Assembly (NCBI GenBank): GCA_029940475.1
Contig: JAPYUT010000010.1
Location: 26,950-90,949, forward strand
Length of the DNA: 64,000 nt
From: Verrucomicrobiales bacterium
GTDB taxonomy: Bacteria > Verrucomicrobiota > Verrucomicrobiia > Verrucomicrobiales > DEV007
Direction: 5' to 3'
Part shown: one piece after another, positions 27,382-35,561 of the stretch
Position numbering within the stretch: the first letter of the stretch is position 1
How the letters are laid out: each line of letters starts with the position of its first letter
Program-made: the position numbers and the translations under genes
The notes under the pieces: generated by a model
Databases searched by the model: none
Seen by the model: the letters and a program-made list of their open reading frames with translations, nothing else
What the model was told of the DNA's origin: nothing

Positions 27382-29925
27382 CTATCGCCATTCGTGCTTT
27401 GGGTATCGCCCTTTTAGCTGCTTGCGAATCTCGGGATAACCGTTCTTCCAGAACCCGACAAGGTCTCGCGTGCGCTGCACAGGACGCTGGTTTGGCCCCA
27501 GAATCTCAACTACAAGCGGAATTTTTCCATTGCCAATAACAGGGGTTTCATTCACATCATAAAGCCGCTGCAATACCATTGAAATCTTTGGCTCCCCATC
27601 CAGATAAGTGACCTTTGCCTCTCTGCCGTTTGCCAGCTTTATTCGCCCAGGAGCCAGGGTCTCAACTGACGCAGTATGCATTGGGGAAAGCCATTTGCTT
27701 AGCGCCGGCCAAACCGGACGATCCTTGATCTGCTTGTAGCTTGTTCCTCCATGACAAGCCTCCGCAATCACTAGGCGCCGGCTTTCCTCGTCAAACTCAG
27801 GCAATTCCAGTTCCGGAAAATTTTTGCTTAGACAAGCCACTCTCGCTACCCAGTCCGTGCACTTGGCATTCCAACCTTTCAAGAGAAGTCGTCCGGACAC
27901 CACCTCCTCTGCTAAAACTTCAGCCGCTTTATCCTTTGGCGCTTCACCGGACTGCTTACTATACAGGACAAGATCGCGGAAACGTTCCCCCTTCTCGTTT
28001 ACGACCCGCCGTGTCGCAATATCATATGCGCACCGCTCAAATTTCTCGACATCATGGGGATAAAGATCACTCAACCAGTCAAGCTCGACCCCAGTCACCT
28101 TACCAAGGATGACATTGAGTTCCCTGCCTTCAATTTCTGTAATCTCTGCGGCAACCACTATTTCGCTTACAGTCGCGGGACTTCCCTTGCGCAACTTTGC
28201 CCGTCGACCGCCAACGACTTCACAGGACAAAGTCCCGGCAGATCGTCTCCTCGCAACGTTATCGGAAAATCCTGACAGCACCACCTTGGCAAACTTCTCG
28301 GCATCAACTCCACCCTCCTGAATGGCAAGCGCATCCTTCCCAAGTCCAGCCGATCTCAAGAAATGTTGCATGACCGTGCCAACCTCACGGGCAACCGAAG
28401 CGTTTATGTCATAGGAATCGCATCTGGACACATCAAATCCCGAGCGTTGGGCAAAAAGCCACGCTCGTATAAGCGGCATAAAGTCAGAACAGTCATCATT
28501 ACCAGTAAACTGCTCCGCAGAACCTTTCCGTCCCCGCACAAAAAGCTCCCTTCCCTGGCACAGCGCAGCACAAAGCGCAGCCTCAGCCATACACCCCTGC
28601 TCCCCTGCCTCTACAAGCATCCTAGAAAAACGAGGATGAGCTGGGAAAGTGACCATTTTGCGCCCTGTCGCAGTAATATTGACAAGGTCTTGGTCAATTG
28701 CCCCGAGATCTCTGAGTAATAACAAAGCGCGCTCCAGTGAATTCGAATCTGGAGCATCAATCCACCGCATTTTCTCTATTTGATGAATTCCGGCAGCCTT
28801 GAGGCTGAGAAGAGTCTCTGATAAATCAAGACGGGCAATTTCCGGGGCAAGCGCAGGCGGACGCACTCCATGATCACGCTCAGACCAGAGGCGTACACAA
28901 ACGCCAGCTGCAGTTCTGCCCGCACGCCCCGCACGTTGATCCGCTGAAGCCCGTGAAATTTTTTCAATCCTAAGGGTATTAATTCCTCTCCTCGGATCAA
29001 ACGCAGCCACCCTGGCCAAGCCACTATCAATCACAACCCGAATTCCCTCAATCGTCAGTGAGGTTTCCGCAACATTGGTGGCAATTACAATCTTGCGTGC
29101 CTTGCTTGGCATCATCGCTGCATCCTGGTCCCGCGATGAAAGCTGCCCGTAAAGCGGCCTGAATTCGAAGCCTTTCAATTGCGGCATTCTTTGCAGCACA
29201 TCCATAGTCCTGCGGATCTCATAAGCGCCGGGCAGGAACACCAGAACATCACCAGGCAGTTTACTCCTGACAACCTCTTCCCTTAACGCAGCAGCTACAA
29301 TGTCCCAAACGTCCTTCTCCGTAGAGGCTCTGGAGCGGAAATGTTTTATTTGAACCGGATATGCCCTTCCCTCAGAGCTAACCACCTGACATGGCTCTAA
29401 GTGGCGCTGGAGGGCGTCAGAATCAAGCGTTGCTGACATCACGATAACTTTTAAATCCGGACGAGCATCCTCCTGCAAAGCCAGGGACATCGCCAACATC
29501 ACGTCCCCTTGAAGGTGACGCTCATGGAATTCATCAAATACAATCGCGCTTACTGCACTCAGCTGAGGATCTTTAAGTAAACGACGCAACAGAACCCCTT
29601 CGGTAACATAACAAACCCGGGTGTTACGCCCGGCAACACGCTCAAAACGCACCTGATAGCCAATCTCGTCTCCGACTTTTCCTGCCCTCTCCGCCGCAAC
29701 CCGCTTGGCCAGCATCCGGGCGGCTATTCTTCGCGGCTGTAACACAACGATTTCCCCATCCCCTGCAAGATCATTGTCCAGAAGGATCTGCGGTACCTGT
29801 GTCGATTTCCCTGAACCGGTCGGAGCCTCCAGGATCAAGCGCACCCCCACCTCATTGCTCAAGGCAGCAACAATGGCATCCTTAACCTCATGGATGGGCA
29901 ATAACTCACCTTTCATCTGTTCCAA
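27382..29925 (-). CDS. hrpB: ATP-dependent helicase HrpB
   Basis: This 847-residue DEAH/RHA-family helicase has Walker A at 35-42 (PTGSGKST), the motif II variant DEFH at 131-134 and motif III SAT in VIMSATLDS. Motif VI is QRAGRAGRTAAGVCVRLW. The helicase-associated domain and the long C-terminal HrpB region with KRTYP-like WLSPMHTASVETL follow. DEFH instead of DEAH is common in HrpB. RNA helicase activity is expected, but its cellular role is not settled. A second ATG three codons on is also possible as the start. It is divergent from tatA with 129 bases between. Confidence 0.92.
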   Translation of the reverse strand: MEQMKGELLPIHEVKDAIVAALSNEVGVRLILEAPTGSGKSTQVPQILLDNDLAGDGEIVVLQPRRIAARMLAKRVAAERAGKVGDEIGYQVRFERVAGRNTRVCYVTEGVLLRRLLKDPQLSAVSAIVFDEFHERHLQGDVMLAMSLALQEDARPDLKVIVMSATLDSDALQRHLEPCQVVSSEGRAYPVQIKHFRSRASTEKDVWDIVAAALREEVVRSKLPGDVLVFLPGAYEIRRTMDVLQRMPQLKGFEFRPLYGQLSSRDQDAAMMPSKARKIVIATNVAETSLTIEGIRVVIDSGLARVAAFDPRRGINTLRIEKISRASADQRAGRAGRTAAGVCVRLWSERDHGVRPPALAPEIARLDLSETLLSLKAAGIHQIEKMRWIDAPDSNSLERALLLLRDLGAIDQDLVNITATGRKMVTFPAHPRFSRMLVEAGEQGCMAEAALCAALCQGRELFVRGRKGSAEQFTGNDDCSDFMPLIRAWLFAQRSGFDVSRCDSYDINASVAREVGTVMQHFLRSAGLGKDALAIQEGGVDAEKFAKVVLSGFSDNVARRRSAGTLSCEVVGGRRAKLRKGSPATVSEIVVAAEITEIEGRELNVILGKVTGVELDWLSDLYPHDVEKFERCAYDIATRRVVNEKGERFRDLVLYSKQSGEAPKDKAAEVLAEEVVSGRLLLKGWNAKCTDWVARVACLSKNFPELELPEFDEESRRLVIAEACHGGTSYKQIKDRPVWPALSKWLSPMHTASVETLAPGRIKLANGREAKVTYLDGEPKISMVLQRLYDVNETPVIGNGKIPLVVEILGPNQRPVQRTRDLVGFWKNGYPEIRKQLKGRYPKHEWR

Positions 29926-30054
29926 ATAAACGCTGTATAAAGGATTTTCAGCAGGAATTACCCGTCAAAGCAAAAACAGCATTCGCAAAACTTTCTTTTG
30001 CGAAGGAGTTTAAATCCCCTTAACTTTAAAATTATACACTTAACTTACCCGGAT

Positions 30055-30255
30055 ATGACCTTCCATTTACTCGCATTCCTCGGTGGACCAGAAATTCTCT
30101 GGGTTCTCCTGATTTTGGTTCTTCTCTTCGGAGCCAAGAAACTTCCCAAACTCGCACGCGGCCTCGGACAAGCCCAAAGCGAGTTCAAAAAAGCTCGCAT
30201 TGAAGCCAAGCGTGAAATGGAGGATGAGTCCAAGGAATCTTCAGAAGAATCCTAA
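30055..30255 (+). CDS. tatA: Twin-arginine translocase subunit TatA/TatE (first copy)
   Basis: This 66-residue pore-forming Tat subunit has one N-terminal transmembrane helix ([20 protein letters not shown]), the hinge [14 protein letters not shown] and an amphipathic helix followed by a charged tail. The ATG at 30055 gives the standard TatA N-terminus; the frame is open further up but that adds a non-family stretch. A second TatA gene follows after 35 bases. tatC is not in the window. Tat exports folded proteins; the DUF1501 protein at 46156-47583 is a likely client. Confidence 0.9.
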   Translation: MTFHLLAFLGGPEILWVLLILVLLFGAKKLPKLARGLGQAQSEFKKARIEAKREMEDESKESSEES

Positions 30256-30290
30256 CCTGCTCTTACCAATAAGCCTCAGCATAGTAATAT

Positions 30291-30587
30291 ATGAGCCTCA
30301 ATTTACTCGCATTTGTCATGCCCGGCGGCCCGGAGATGATTTTCATCTTTGTCATCGTCCTATTGCTTTTTGGCGCAAAAAAGCTACCCCAACTAGCTCG
30401 GGGTGTCGGTAAAAGTGCCGGGGAATTCAAGAAAGCAAAAGCTGAGTTCGAGAACGAGATCAAGTCTGCCGTTGACGAAGCAGAGCATGATGACATTGAA
30501 GCGCAACCCAAGGAGGATGCGCCCCCGAAAGTAACGACCCCTAAGATTGCGGACACCTCGGAAATCGATACCGAGAAAGCATCTTAA
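30291..30587 (+). CDS. tatA: Twin-arginine translocase subunit TatA/TatE (second copy)
   Basis: This 98-residue paralog of the preceding gene has a transmembrane helix ([19 protein letters not shown]), the same hinge and an amphipathic helix. Its tail is much longer and acidic, with DEAEHDDIEAQPKEDAPP and a Thr/Pro-rich end. A glycine/proline-rich PGGPEM precedes the helix. It may act as TatB-like partner of the first copy, but the canonical TatB residues are not evident, so this is only a possibility. Confidence 0.88.
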   Translation: MSLNLLAFVMPGGPEMIFIFVIVLLLFGAKKLPQLARGVGKSAGEFKKAKAEFENEIKSAVDEAEHDDIEAQPKEDAPPKVTTPKIADTSEIDTEKAS

Positions 30588-30621
30588 CGGGAATTCTCTC
30601 GATAGCGCGTATCCCCGTACA

Positions 30622-30645
30622 TTTCAGGCTTGCCCAAGCCTGAAA
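30622..30645. terminator. Hairpin downstream of the tandem tatA genes
   Basis: TTTCAGGCTTG at 30622-30632 and CAAGCCTGAAA at 30635-30645 form a perfect 11-bp inverted repeat with only two bases between (so the loop must open further). It lies 35 bases after the second tatA stop and before the next gene. The following bases are A-rich, not T-rich, so it is a terminator only tentatively. Confidence 0.5.
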
Positions 30646-30802
30646 CAAAATTGCACACTTTTGCCAAGATTGCATTGATACTTTGGGGGGCTTGCGCTCA
30701 AAGGTGGTCGCAAGATCCAGCTAAAGATCAAGCTCTCCGACGCGTGTTCTGAAACTGACATTTAGCTTGTCCCAGATGGGCCTTACGCACACCATCGCAG
30801 CA

Positions 30803-31711
30803 ATGAACTTCAAGCATTTCGCTGCCGTTTCCATTCTACTGTGCCCCGTATTCACTGTTCCTACATGGTCAGCAGAAGAATTTAATTTTGTCGCCTACAA
30901 CCTGAAAAACTACCTGAAAATGGACCGTCGGGTTAACGGCGATCTTAAAAAGAACGCACCAAAACCGGCACATGAAATATCTCAGCTCATTGAAATTATA
31001 GTTTCAGCCAACCCCGCAGTCCTCGGGATATCCGAGATTGGGAGCCTTGATGATTTTTCTGATTTTAAGAAAAAACTTGCTGCCGCCGGGCTCAACTACC
31101 CCCATGGCGAATTGACTCTTGCCGCTGACCCTGTGAGACACGTTGCGCTGCTGAGCAGATTCCCTATTATATCCCGTAATTCACAAACGACCCTCACGTA
31201 TCGAATCGGTGACAAGTTGCTGCCATTTCAGCGCGGCATACTTGATGTGACAATTCGACCGGCAAAAGACTATCGGTTGCGTTGCCTGGGACTTCACCTG
31301 AAGTCAAAACGGGAAGTTGAGCAAGCCGACCAGGCACTTATGCGACGCAATGAAGCGGAACTGCTTCGTTCTCATATTGACGGCATTCTAAAGGAATCCC
31401 CAGCTACTAATCTGCTGGTATTTGGAGACTTTAACGAAACGCGCAACGAACTTCCCATCAAGGTCATCCGCGGCCGTTACGGAAGCGCTGCAGGACTAAC
31501 CGACATCCAGCTAAAGGATGATCGGGGAGAGAGTTGGACCTATTACTGGCGCTATGCAGATCAATACTCAAGATTCGACTTCATTTTTGCCAGCAAGGGA
31601 CTTCTGCCTGAAATCAATAAAGATCAATCCCACATTCGATCTGACCCAAATTGGTTTACGGCCAGTGATCATCGGCCCTTGGTTGTTAAAATCTTACCCG
31701 ATGAGAGCTGA
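30803..31711 (+). CDS. Secreted endonuclease/exonuclease/phosphatase-family protein
   Basis: This 302-residue EEP-fold hydrolase has a signal peptide in its first 25 residues (FKHFAAVSILLCPVFTVPTWSA). The catalytic and metal residues can be followed along the domain: N in VAYNLKNYL, E in GISEIGS, H in GLHLKSKRE, D and N in FGDFNETRNE, D in FDFIFAS and the terminal SDHRPLVV. DNase-like or phosphatase activity on a periplasmic substrate is likely; the exact one is unknown. In-frame upstream starts at 30767 and 30776 are less good because they weaken the signal peptide. The 215-base upstream gap holds the hairpin at 30622-30645 and little else. Confidence 0.82.
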   Translation: MNFKHFAAVSILLCPVFTVPTWSAEEFNFVAYNLKNYLKMDRRVNGDLKKNAPKPAHEISQLIEIIVSANPAVLGISEIGSLDDFSDFKKKLAAAGLNYPHGELTLAADPVRHVALLSRFPIISRNSQTTLTYRIGDKLLPFQRGILDVTIRPAKDYRLRCLGLHLKSKREVEQADQALMRRNEAELLRSHIDGILKESPATNLLVFGDFNETRNELPIKVIRGRYGSAAGLTDIQLKDDRGESWTYYWRYADQYSRFDFIFASKGLLPEINKDQSHIRSDPNWFTASDHRPLVVKILPDES

Positions 31712-31823
31712 AATACCGCCTATTGCTGCCTGTAATCGTATAAATTCACGGATTTCAGCCATCTTTAATGACATTCCCTGATCTCTTCAAATTGGTGAAT
31801 TTGTAGAAACCATAAAATATTTG

Positions 31824-31852
31824 TTTACATTAATTATAGTTATTATTATATT
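31824..31852 (+). promoter_or_regulatory. Candidate sigma-70 promoter of the sensor gene
   Basis: TTTACA at 31824-31829 and TATATT at 31847-31852 are separated by 17 bases in a very AT-rich stretch. Transcription would start near 31859, which supports translation from the ATG at 31869 and argues against the earlier in-frame TTG at 31821. Confidence 0.45.
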
Positions 31853-31868
31853 TATTTATAATTTAACT

Positions 31869-32978
31869 ATGAATGCAGGGATTGAGAATCCGATGGCGAA
31901 CCCGAAGTTGGCCTCAGAGAGTTTCAAGAGTTTGTTCACAAACTCTCCAACCGCCATGCTCGTCGAAGGTGCAGATGGCGATGTAAGGGACGCCAATGCA
32001 AGTGCCTGCGACTTGTTTGGATCAAGTCGCACAGAAATCATCGGACGAAAGTCATCTGAACTTATTCCAGGCAAACTTCCATTCTCCTCAATCGAAGGCG
32101 GTGCACCGCGCAATGGGTCGCTACTTAGCTCGAAGGGATCCCCTCCCATGGATGTTTCCCTGCACAGTGCCCCTATCGACACCGAGTCAGGAAAAGCCGC
32201 CCTGATCTCGATTTGGCCAACATCACAAACTCAATCCCGGTTTGCGTCAGCTAATCCTCAGGCGGATGCATCACAGGACACCGAATTTAATAACGTGCAG
32301 CGTGCCTCAGAACACATAGCCAACTTCATTTCAGACAGCATGACTCCCATTCAGGGATTTGTTTCCCTTGCACAGAATGACCTCAAGAAGGGACGTATTC
32401 GGAGCGTGCATCTACAACAGATCGCTAAAGCCGCTGATCGCGGTGCAACTTTTGCCCGTGAACTGTTCAAGTTCAGCCGCCAAAAACCTGATAAGGTCGA
32501 GATAATCGCACCCGGGGCAATGCTTAATGAACTCCAGGTCGAGTTGATAAAAAGCGCCGGAGATTCTGTGACAATCCTCTTCAATACGTCCAAAAAAACT
32601 CCTGCAATTGGAATCACCCGGAACGATTTTCGTACAATTATGATACACGCCATCCGCAACGCCACTGCGGGCGCCGACGGAGGCAGGAAAATTGAAATCG
32701 CCTGCACAGCAGAAACCGACAATTCCCCTCAGCCAACAGGCTCTTCAGGATCCTTCGCTGTCATCCGTGTTACTGATGATGGCACCGGAATTGAAAGGGA
32801 TATTTCCAAACACGCATTTGATCCGTTCTTCAGTCTCCCCGGACGTGATGACCCTCACGGTTTGTGCTTCCCAACAATAAATCAATTAATGAAAAATTAT
32901 GGTGGAAGCGCCCACCTGATTTCCCCTCCGGAAAAAGGAACTGTCCTGACTCTGTTATTCCCGGCATCTCGGCACTGA
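31869..32978 (+). CDS. PAS/ATPase sensor protein, histidine-kinase-like but lacking the phospho-acceptor His
   Basis: This 369-residue protein has a PAS domain (about 14-118), a dimerisation-type helix pair (145-205) and a C-terminal HATPase_c domain with the N-box N264 in HAIRNATAGA, G1 in VTDDGTGIE (301-309), DPFFSLPG at the F-box position and GTVLTLLFP at the end. The H-box aligns to ANFISDSMTPIQGF, where the usual His is N152 and the next acidic residue is also missing. The G2 box, normally GLGLS, is GLCFP. So it probably cannot autophosphorylate in the standard way. A TGA ends the frame at 32976-32978, yet the same frame continues open into a receiver domain. Confidence 0.8.
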   Translation: MNAGIENPMANPKLASESFKSLFTNSPTAMLVEGADGDVRDANASACDLFGSSRTEIIGRKSSELIPGKLPFSSIEGGAPRNGSLLSSKGSPPMDVSLHSAPIDTESGKAALISIWPTSQTQSRFASANPQADASQDTEFNNVQRASEHIANFISDSMTPIQGFVSLAQNDLKKGRIRSVHLQQIAKAADRGATFARELFKFSRQKPDKVEIIAPGAMLNELQVELIKSAGDSVTILFNTSKKTPAIGITRNDFRTIMIHAIRNATAGADGGRKIEIACTAETDNSPQPTGSSGSFAVIRVTDDGTGIERDISKHAFDPFFSLPGRDDPHGLCFPTINQLMKNYGGSAHLISPPEKGTVLTLLFPASRH

Positions 32979-33467
32979 AGCTCCAGTAACTACGTATCTG
33001 CGGGCGCGGATGACAATATTCACTGGCCGGTTAACCTGGAGGAGAACGATCCTCAGAATCATGCGCCACCGGCGACTTCCTCTAAAGATCCGGGAGCAAC
33101 AATTCTCGTTGTAGAGGATGAGGACACTGTCAGGGAAATGGTAATCCACAGCCTCCGTTATCTTGGCTATAATGTCCTTGAAGCTAGCAACGGTGAGCAG
33201 GGCCTTGCCATCAGTCGCGAGAACAGGGATCAAATTGACATGATCTTCACTGACATTGTGATGCCCCGCATCAGCGGGCCTGCAATGGTTTCCTCATTGA
33301 GGCAGGAACGAATTAATTCCCCCGTGCTTTACACCACCGGTTTCGCCGATCAGTCCGGAATAAGCGATAAAGACAACCTCATCATCAAGCCCTACACGAC
33401 AAAATTACTTGCCGCCAAAATTCGCGAGATTCTCGATCACGCAAAAGCCCGGCCTCACTGTGCTTGA
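32979..33467 (+). pseudogene. Receiver domain in frame after the TGA, without its own start codon
   Basis: Translation in the frame of the preceding sensor gives 162 residues with a linker (rich in Ser, Asn, Pro) of about 40 residues, then a complete receiver domain. It has the acidic pair in LVVEDED, the phospho-acceptor Asp in MIFTDIVMP, the conserved Thr in YTTGF and Lys in IIKPYTTK. No ATG, GTG or TTG lies between the TGA and the first beta strand of the receiver, and the ATG at 33138 would drop that strand. The simplest reading is that sensor and receiver were one hybrid protein now broken by a nonsense codon. Sequencing error, programmed readthrough or a non-standard start are alternatives. 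Confidence 0.7.
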
Positions 33468-33473
33468 CTGCTC

Positions 33474-34043
33474 TTACGCCCCCGCCTCTTGACCTGCGCC
33501 TTTGTGGCCAAGGATTTTCACAGTCCTGTTGAGCTGTTCAAACTCAATCGGCTTCTTGATCACTGTCACCGGACCACTGGCGAGAATCTTACTGAGCGTT
33601 TCACTGTCAGGATAACCTGTAATAATAACAATCGGTAAATCCGGGTGGATATCCTTGAGTTTTGCATACAGCTCATCCCCCGGAATATCAGGCAGTTTCA
33701 GGTCGAGAAAAACAAGGTCAAACCCCTGCTTTTCCGCATGCGCAATAGCCTCTGCCCCGGATCCCACGACAATTCTGCCAAATCCGGCCTTCTTCAAGAA
33801 CTGCTTGAAGAGCGTCTGCAGCGCCGGATCGTCATCAACCACCAACACCGTTGGCTGCCCGCCTTCATCCTTCTTGAGAATCTCCGTATCCAAGAGGCTC
33901 CTCTTAATTCTCCAGCGCCCGCCAATTTGAATGGCCGGTAATTGCCCGCGCTGAACAAGATAGTAGACGGTGGGCAGCGGAATTCGAAGATATTCAGCAG
34001 TTTCCTTAACAGTCATTAACTCTGGAGCTTCTTCTTCAGGCAT
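33474..34043 (-). CDS. Response regulator with N-terminal excisionase-type DNA-binding domain
   Basis: This 189-residue protein has an N-terminal winged-helix domain of the excisionase/HTH_17 type (10-56: TVKETAEYLRIPLPTVYYLV, then IGGRWRIKRSLL) and a C-terminal receiver domain (64-184). The receiver has acidic residues in VLVVDDDP, phospho-acceptor D114 in VFLDLKLP, T142 in VIITGYP and K164 in VIKKPIE. Typical regulators have the receiver first, so the order is reversed. The gene faces the broken sensor-receiver gene with six bases between the stops. The two may form a signalling pair (inference). A candidate promoter sits in the 386-base gap upstream. Confidence 0.85.
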   Translation of the reverse strand: MPEEEAPELMTVKETAEYLRIPLPTVYYLVQRGQLPAIQIGGRWRIKRSLLDTEILKKDEGGQPTVLVVDDDPALQTLFKQFLKKAGFGRIVVGSGAEAIAHAEKQGFDLVFLDLKLPDIPGDELYAKLKDIHPDLPIVIITGYPDSETLSKILASGPVTVIKKPIEFEQLNRTVKILGHKGAGQEAGA

Positions 34044-34429
34044 TTTTTTTGACGCTTTTGCGTGGAATAATTAAGATTATAATAAAAATTTATTTACTGA
34101 GTTCACAAACATCTGATGCCACTAGATGCTTGTTGAATGTTAATGATCACATCAACTGGATGATCTGTAGCCCATTTGCCAAATTGACTTGTTCTGAAAA
34201 TTATAGAAAGCTATTGCCACTGCAAGCTTTTTCTATATTTTTTATCATCATTGCGTCAATCTCCAGCTTTTAGGACGAATTTTCTATAAATTGTGATTTT
34301 TTTCTGAAAATTAGAAGGATTTGCCCCCTAATGATCAATCTTTTTCAGAATGGACAATTGGCGTGTTGATTTTACGCCATCCTCGATGAAAGAGATTGCC
34401 CGTAAGACGATCACACTTTCATTCCCACC
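34044..34429. other. AT-rich divergent intergenic region, no convincing gene
   Basis: These 386 bases between two divergent genes are strongly AT-rich. A 74-codon frame on the plus strand (34049-34273) has no family resemblance, overlaps probable promoter sequence and is not supported as a gene. On the minus strand, TTGTGA (34103-34108) and TATTAT (34079-34084) are 18 bases apart and could serve the response regulator gene. On the plus strand, TTGACG at 34049-34054 and TAAGAT at 34072-34077 are 17 bases apart; that would start a leader or small RNA. Both are only pattern matches. Confidence 0.4.
34079..34108 (-). promoter_or_regulatory. Candidate promoter of the HTH-receiver regulator
   Basis: On the minus strand, TTGTGA (34103-34108) is followed after 18 bases by TATTAT (34079-34084), with an overlapping TATAAT at 34076-34081. 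It lies about 36 bases upstream of the ATG at 34043. The match is moderate and AT-rich background raises the chance of coincidence. Confidence 0.33.
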
Positions 34430-35509
34430 ATGCACGGAGACCACGTCAAACTCTACATCCCCGGACCAATTGAGGTTTCAGGTGACACATTCCAGGCCAT
34501 GTCAGCTCCCATGATCGGGCACCGCAGCAAGGACTTCGCTGCCCTTTACGAGAAAATTCATCCACAACTTCAGTCCTTATTCGGCACAACCCGCCCAGTC
34601 TATCTAAGCACCTCCTCCGCATGGGGGGTCATGGAAGCCGCAATAAGGAACCTGGTTCAAAAGAAAGTACTTAATTGCTGTGGCGGCGCGTTCTCAGATA
34701 AGTGGCTGGATGTTTCCCTGCGTTGCGGCAAGCAGGCGGAAGCCATTCAGGTGGAGTGGGGCTCACCTATTGACCCCGTCGCCGTTGAACAAATGCTCGC
34801 CACTGGAGAATTTGACGTGGTCACGCTGGTGCACAATGAAACCTCAACCGGGGTGCAAAATCCACTAACCGAAATCGCGTCAGTCGTCGAAAAATTCCCA
34901 GATGTCTTGTTGGTTGTGGACACTGTTTCCTCGTTCTCGGCAGTCCCAATCGCTGCCGATGATCTTGGGATTGATGTTCTGCTGACCGGAAGTCAAAAAG
35001 CGCTTGCTCTCCCTCCAGGACTTTCACTTTTCACCGTTTCCGAGCAAGCGATGGAACGTGCATCTGGCATTCACGACCGTGGTTATTATTTTGATTTCCT
35101 TGAATTCGAGAAAAATGCTCAAAAAATGATGACGCCTAGCACGCCGTGCATCTCGCTGATTTACGGGTTGGCGTGGAAGCTTGAACAGATCCTCGATGAA
35201 GGCCCTGAAAAGCGTTACGCTCGTCACGAAAGGCTGAATGCAATGGTTCATGACTGGGTTGATAGCCATGGCTTTAAGCACTTTGCCCCGGAGGGATACA
35301 GGTCAAAAACACTGACCTGTGTCGACAACAACCGCGGCATTGATCTTCCTGCATGGATACAGGCAATGCGGGAGAAACACTCCCTGGTGATTAATGGCGG
35401 TTACGGTAAAATTAAAGGTAAGACCTTCCGGATCTCCAATATGGGGGATGAGACTGATGAAACCATCAGTAGCATGCTAGACGCCCTAAGCGATACACTG
35501 CCTAGCTGA
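34430..35509 (+). CDS. Class V PLP aminotransferase (alanine/serine-glyoxylate or phosphoserine aminotransferase type)
   Basis: This 359-residue fold-type I enzyme has PLP lysine K190 in TGSQKALALPPG and D164 in VVDTVSSF. The N-terminus PGPIEVSGDTFQAMSAPMIGHRS is typical of the alanine-glyoxylate/serine-pyruvate group. The protein could supply serine or glycine by transamination or be the archaeal-type phosphoserine aminotransferase; the sequence does not decide. No serA neighbour is present. It is monocistronic, with a convergent coiled-coil protein gene 52 bases after its stop. Confidence 0.87.
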   Translation: MHGDHVKLYIPGPIEVSGDTFQAMSAPMIGHRSKDFAALYEKIHPQLQSLFGTTRPVYLSTSSAWGVMEAAIRNLVQKKVLNCCGGAFSDKWLDVSLRCGKQAEAIQVEWGSPIDPVAVEQMLATGEFDVVTLVHNETSTGVQNPLTEIASVVEKFPDVLLVVDTVSSFSAVPIAADDLGIDVLLTGSQKALALPPGLSLFTVSEQAMERASGIHDRGYYFDFLEFEKNAQKMMTPSTPCISLIYGLAWKLEQILDEGPEKRYARHERLNAMVHDWVDSHGFKHFAPEGYRSKTLTCVDNNRGIDLPAWIQAMREKHSLVINGGYGKIKGKTFRISNMGDETDETISSMLDALSDTLPS

Positions 35510-35561
35510 GCAATTGCAGGCATCTCTCACACACATGCTGCGTGCAGGGTGCAGAGGACCA

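Noticed and set aside
28776..29030. Minus-strand out-of-frame ORF within hrpB
   Set aside because: Overlaps motif regions of hrpB in another frame, with no independent support.
32976..32978. TGA read as selenocysteine
   Set aside because: The residue would lie in the C-terminal tail of the ATPase domain, not at a redox site, and no clear hairpin of the bacterial SECIS type follows directly. Nonsense mutation or readthrough fits better.
34049..34273. 74-codon frame in the 386-base gap
   Set aside because: AT-rich composition, Ile/Lys-rich random-looking protein, overlap with likely promoter sequence, no family likeness.
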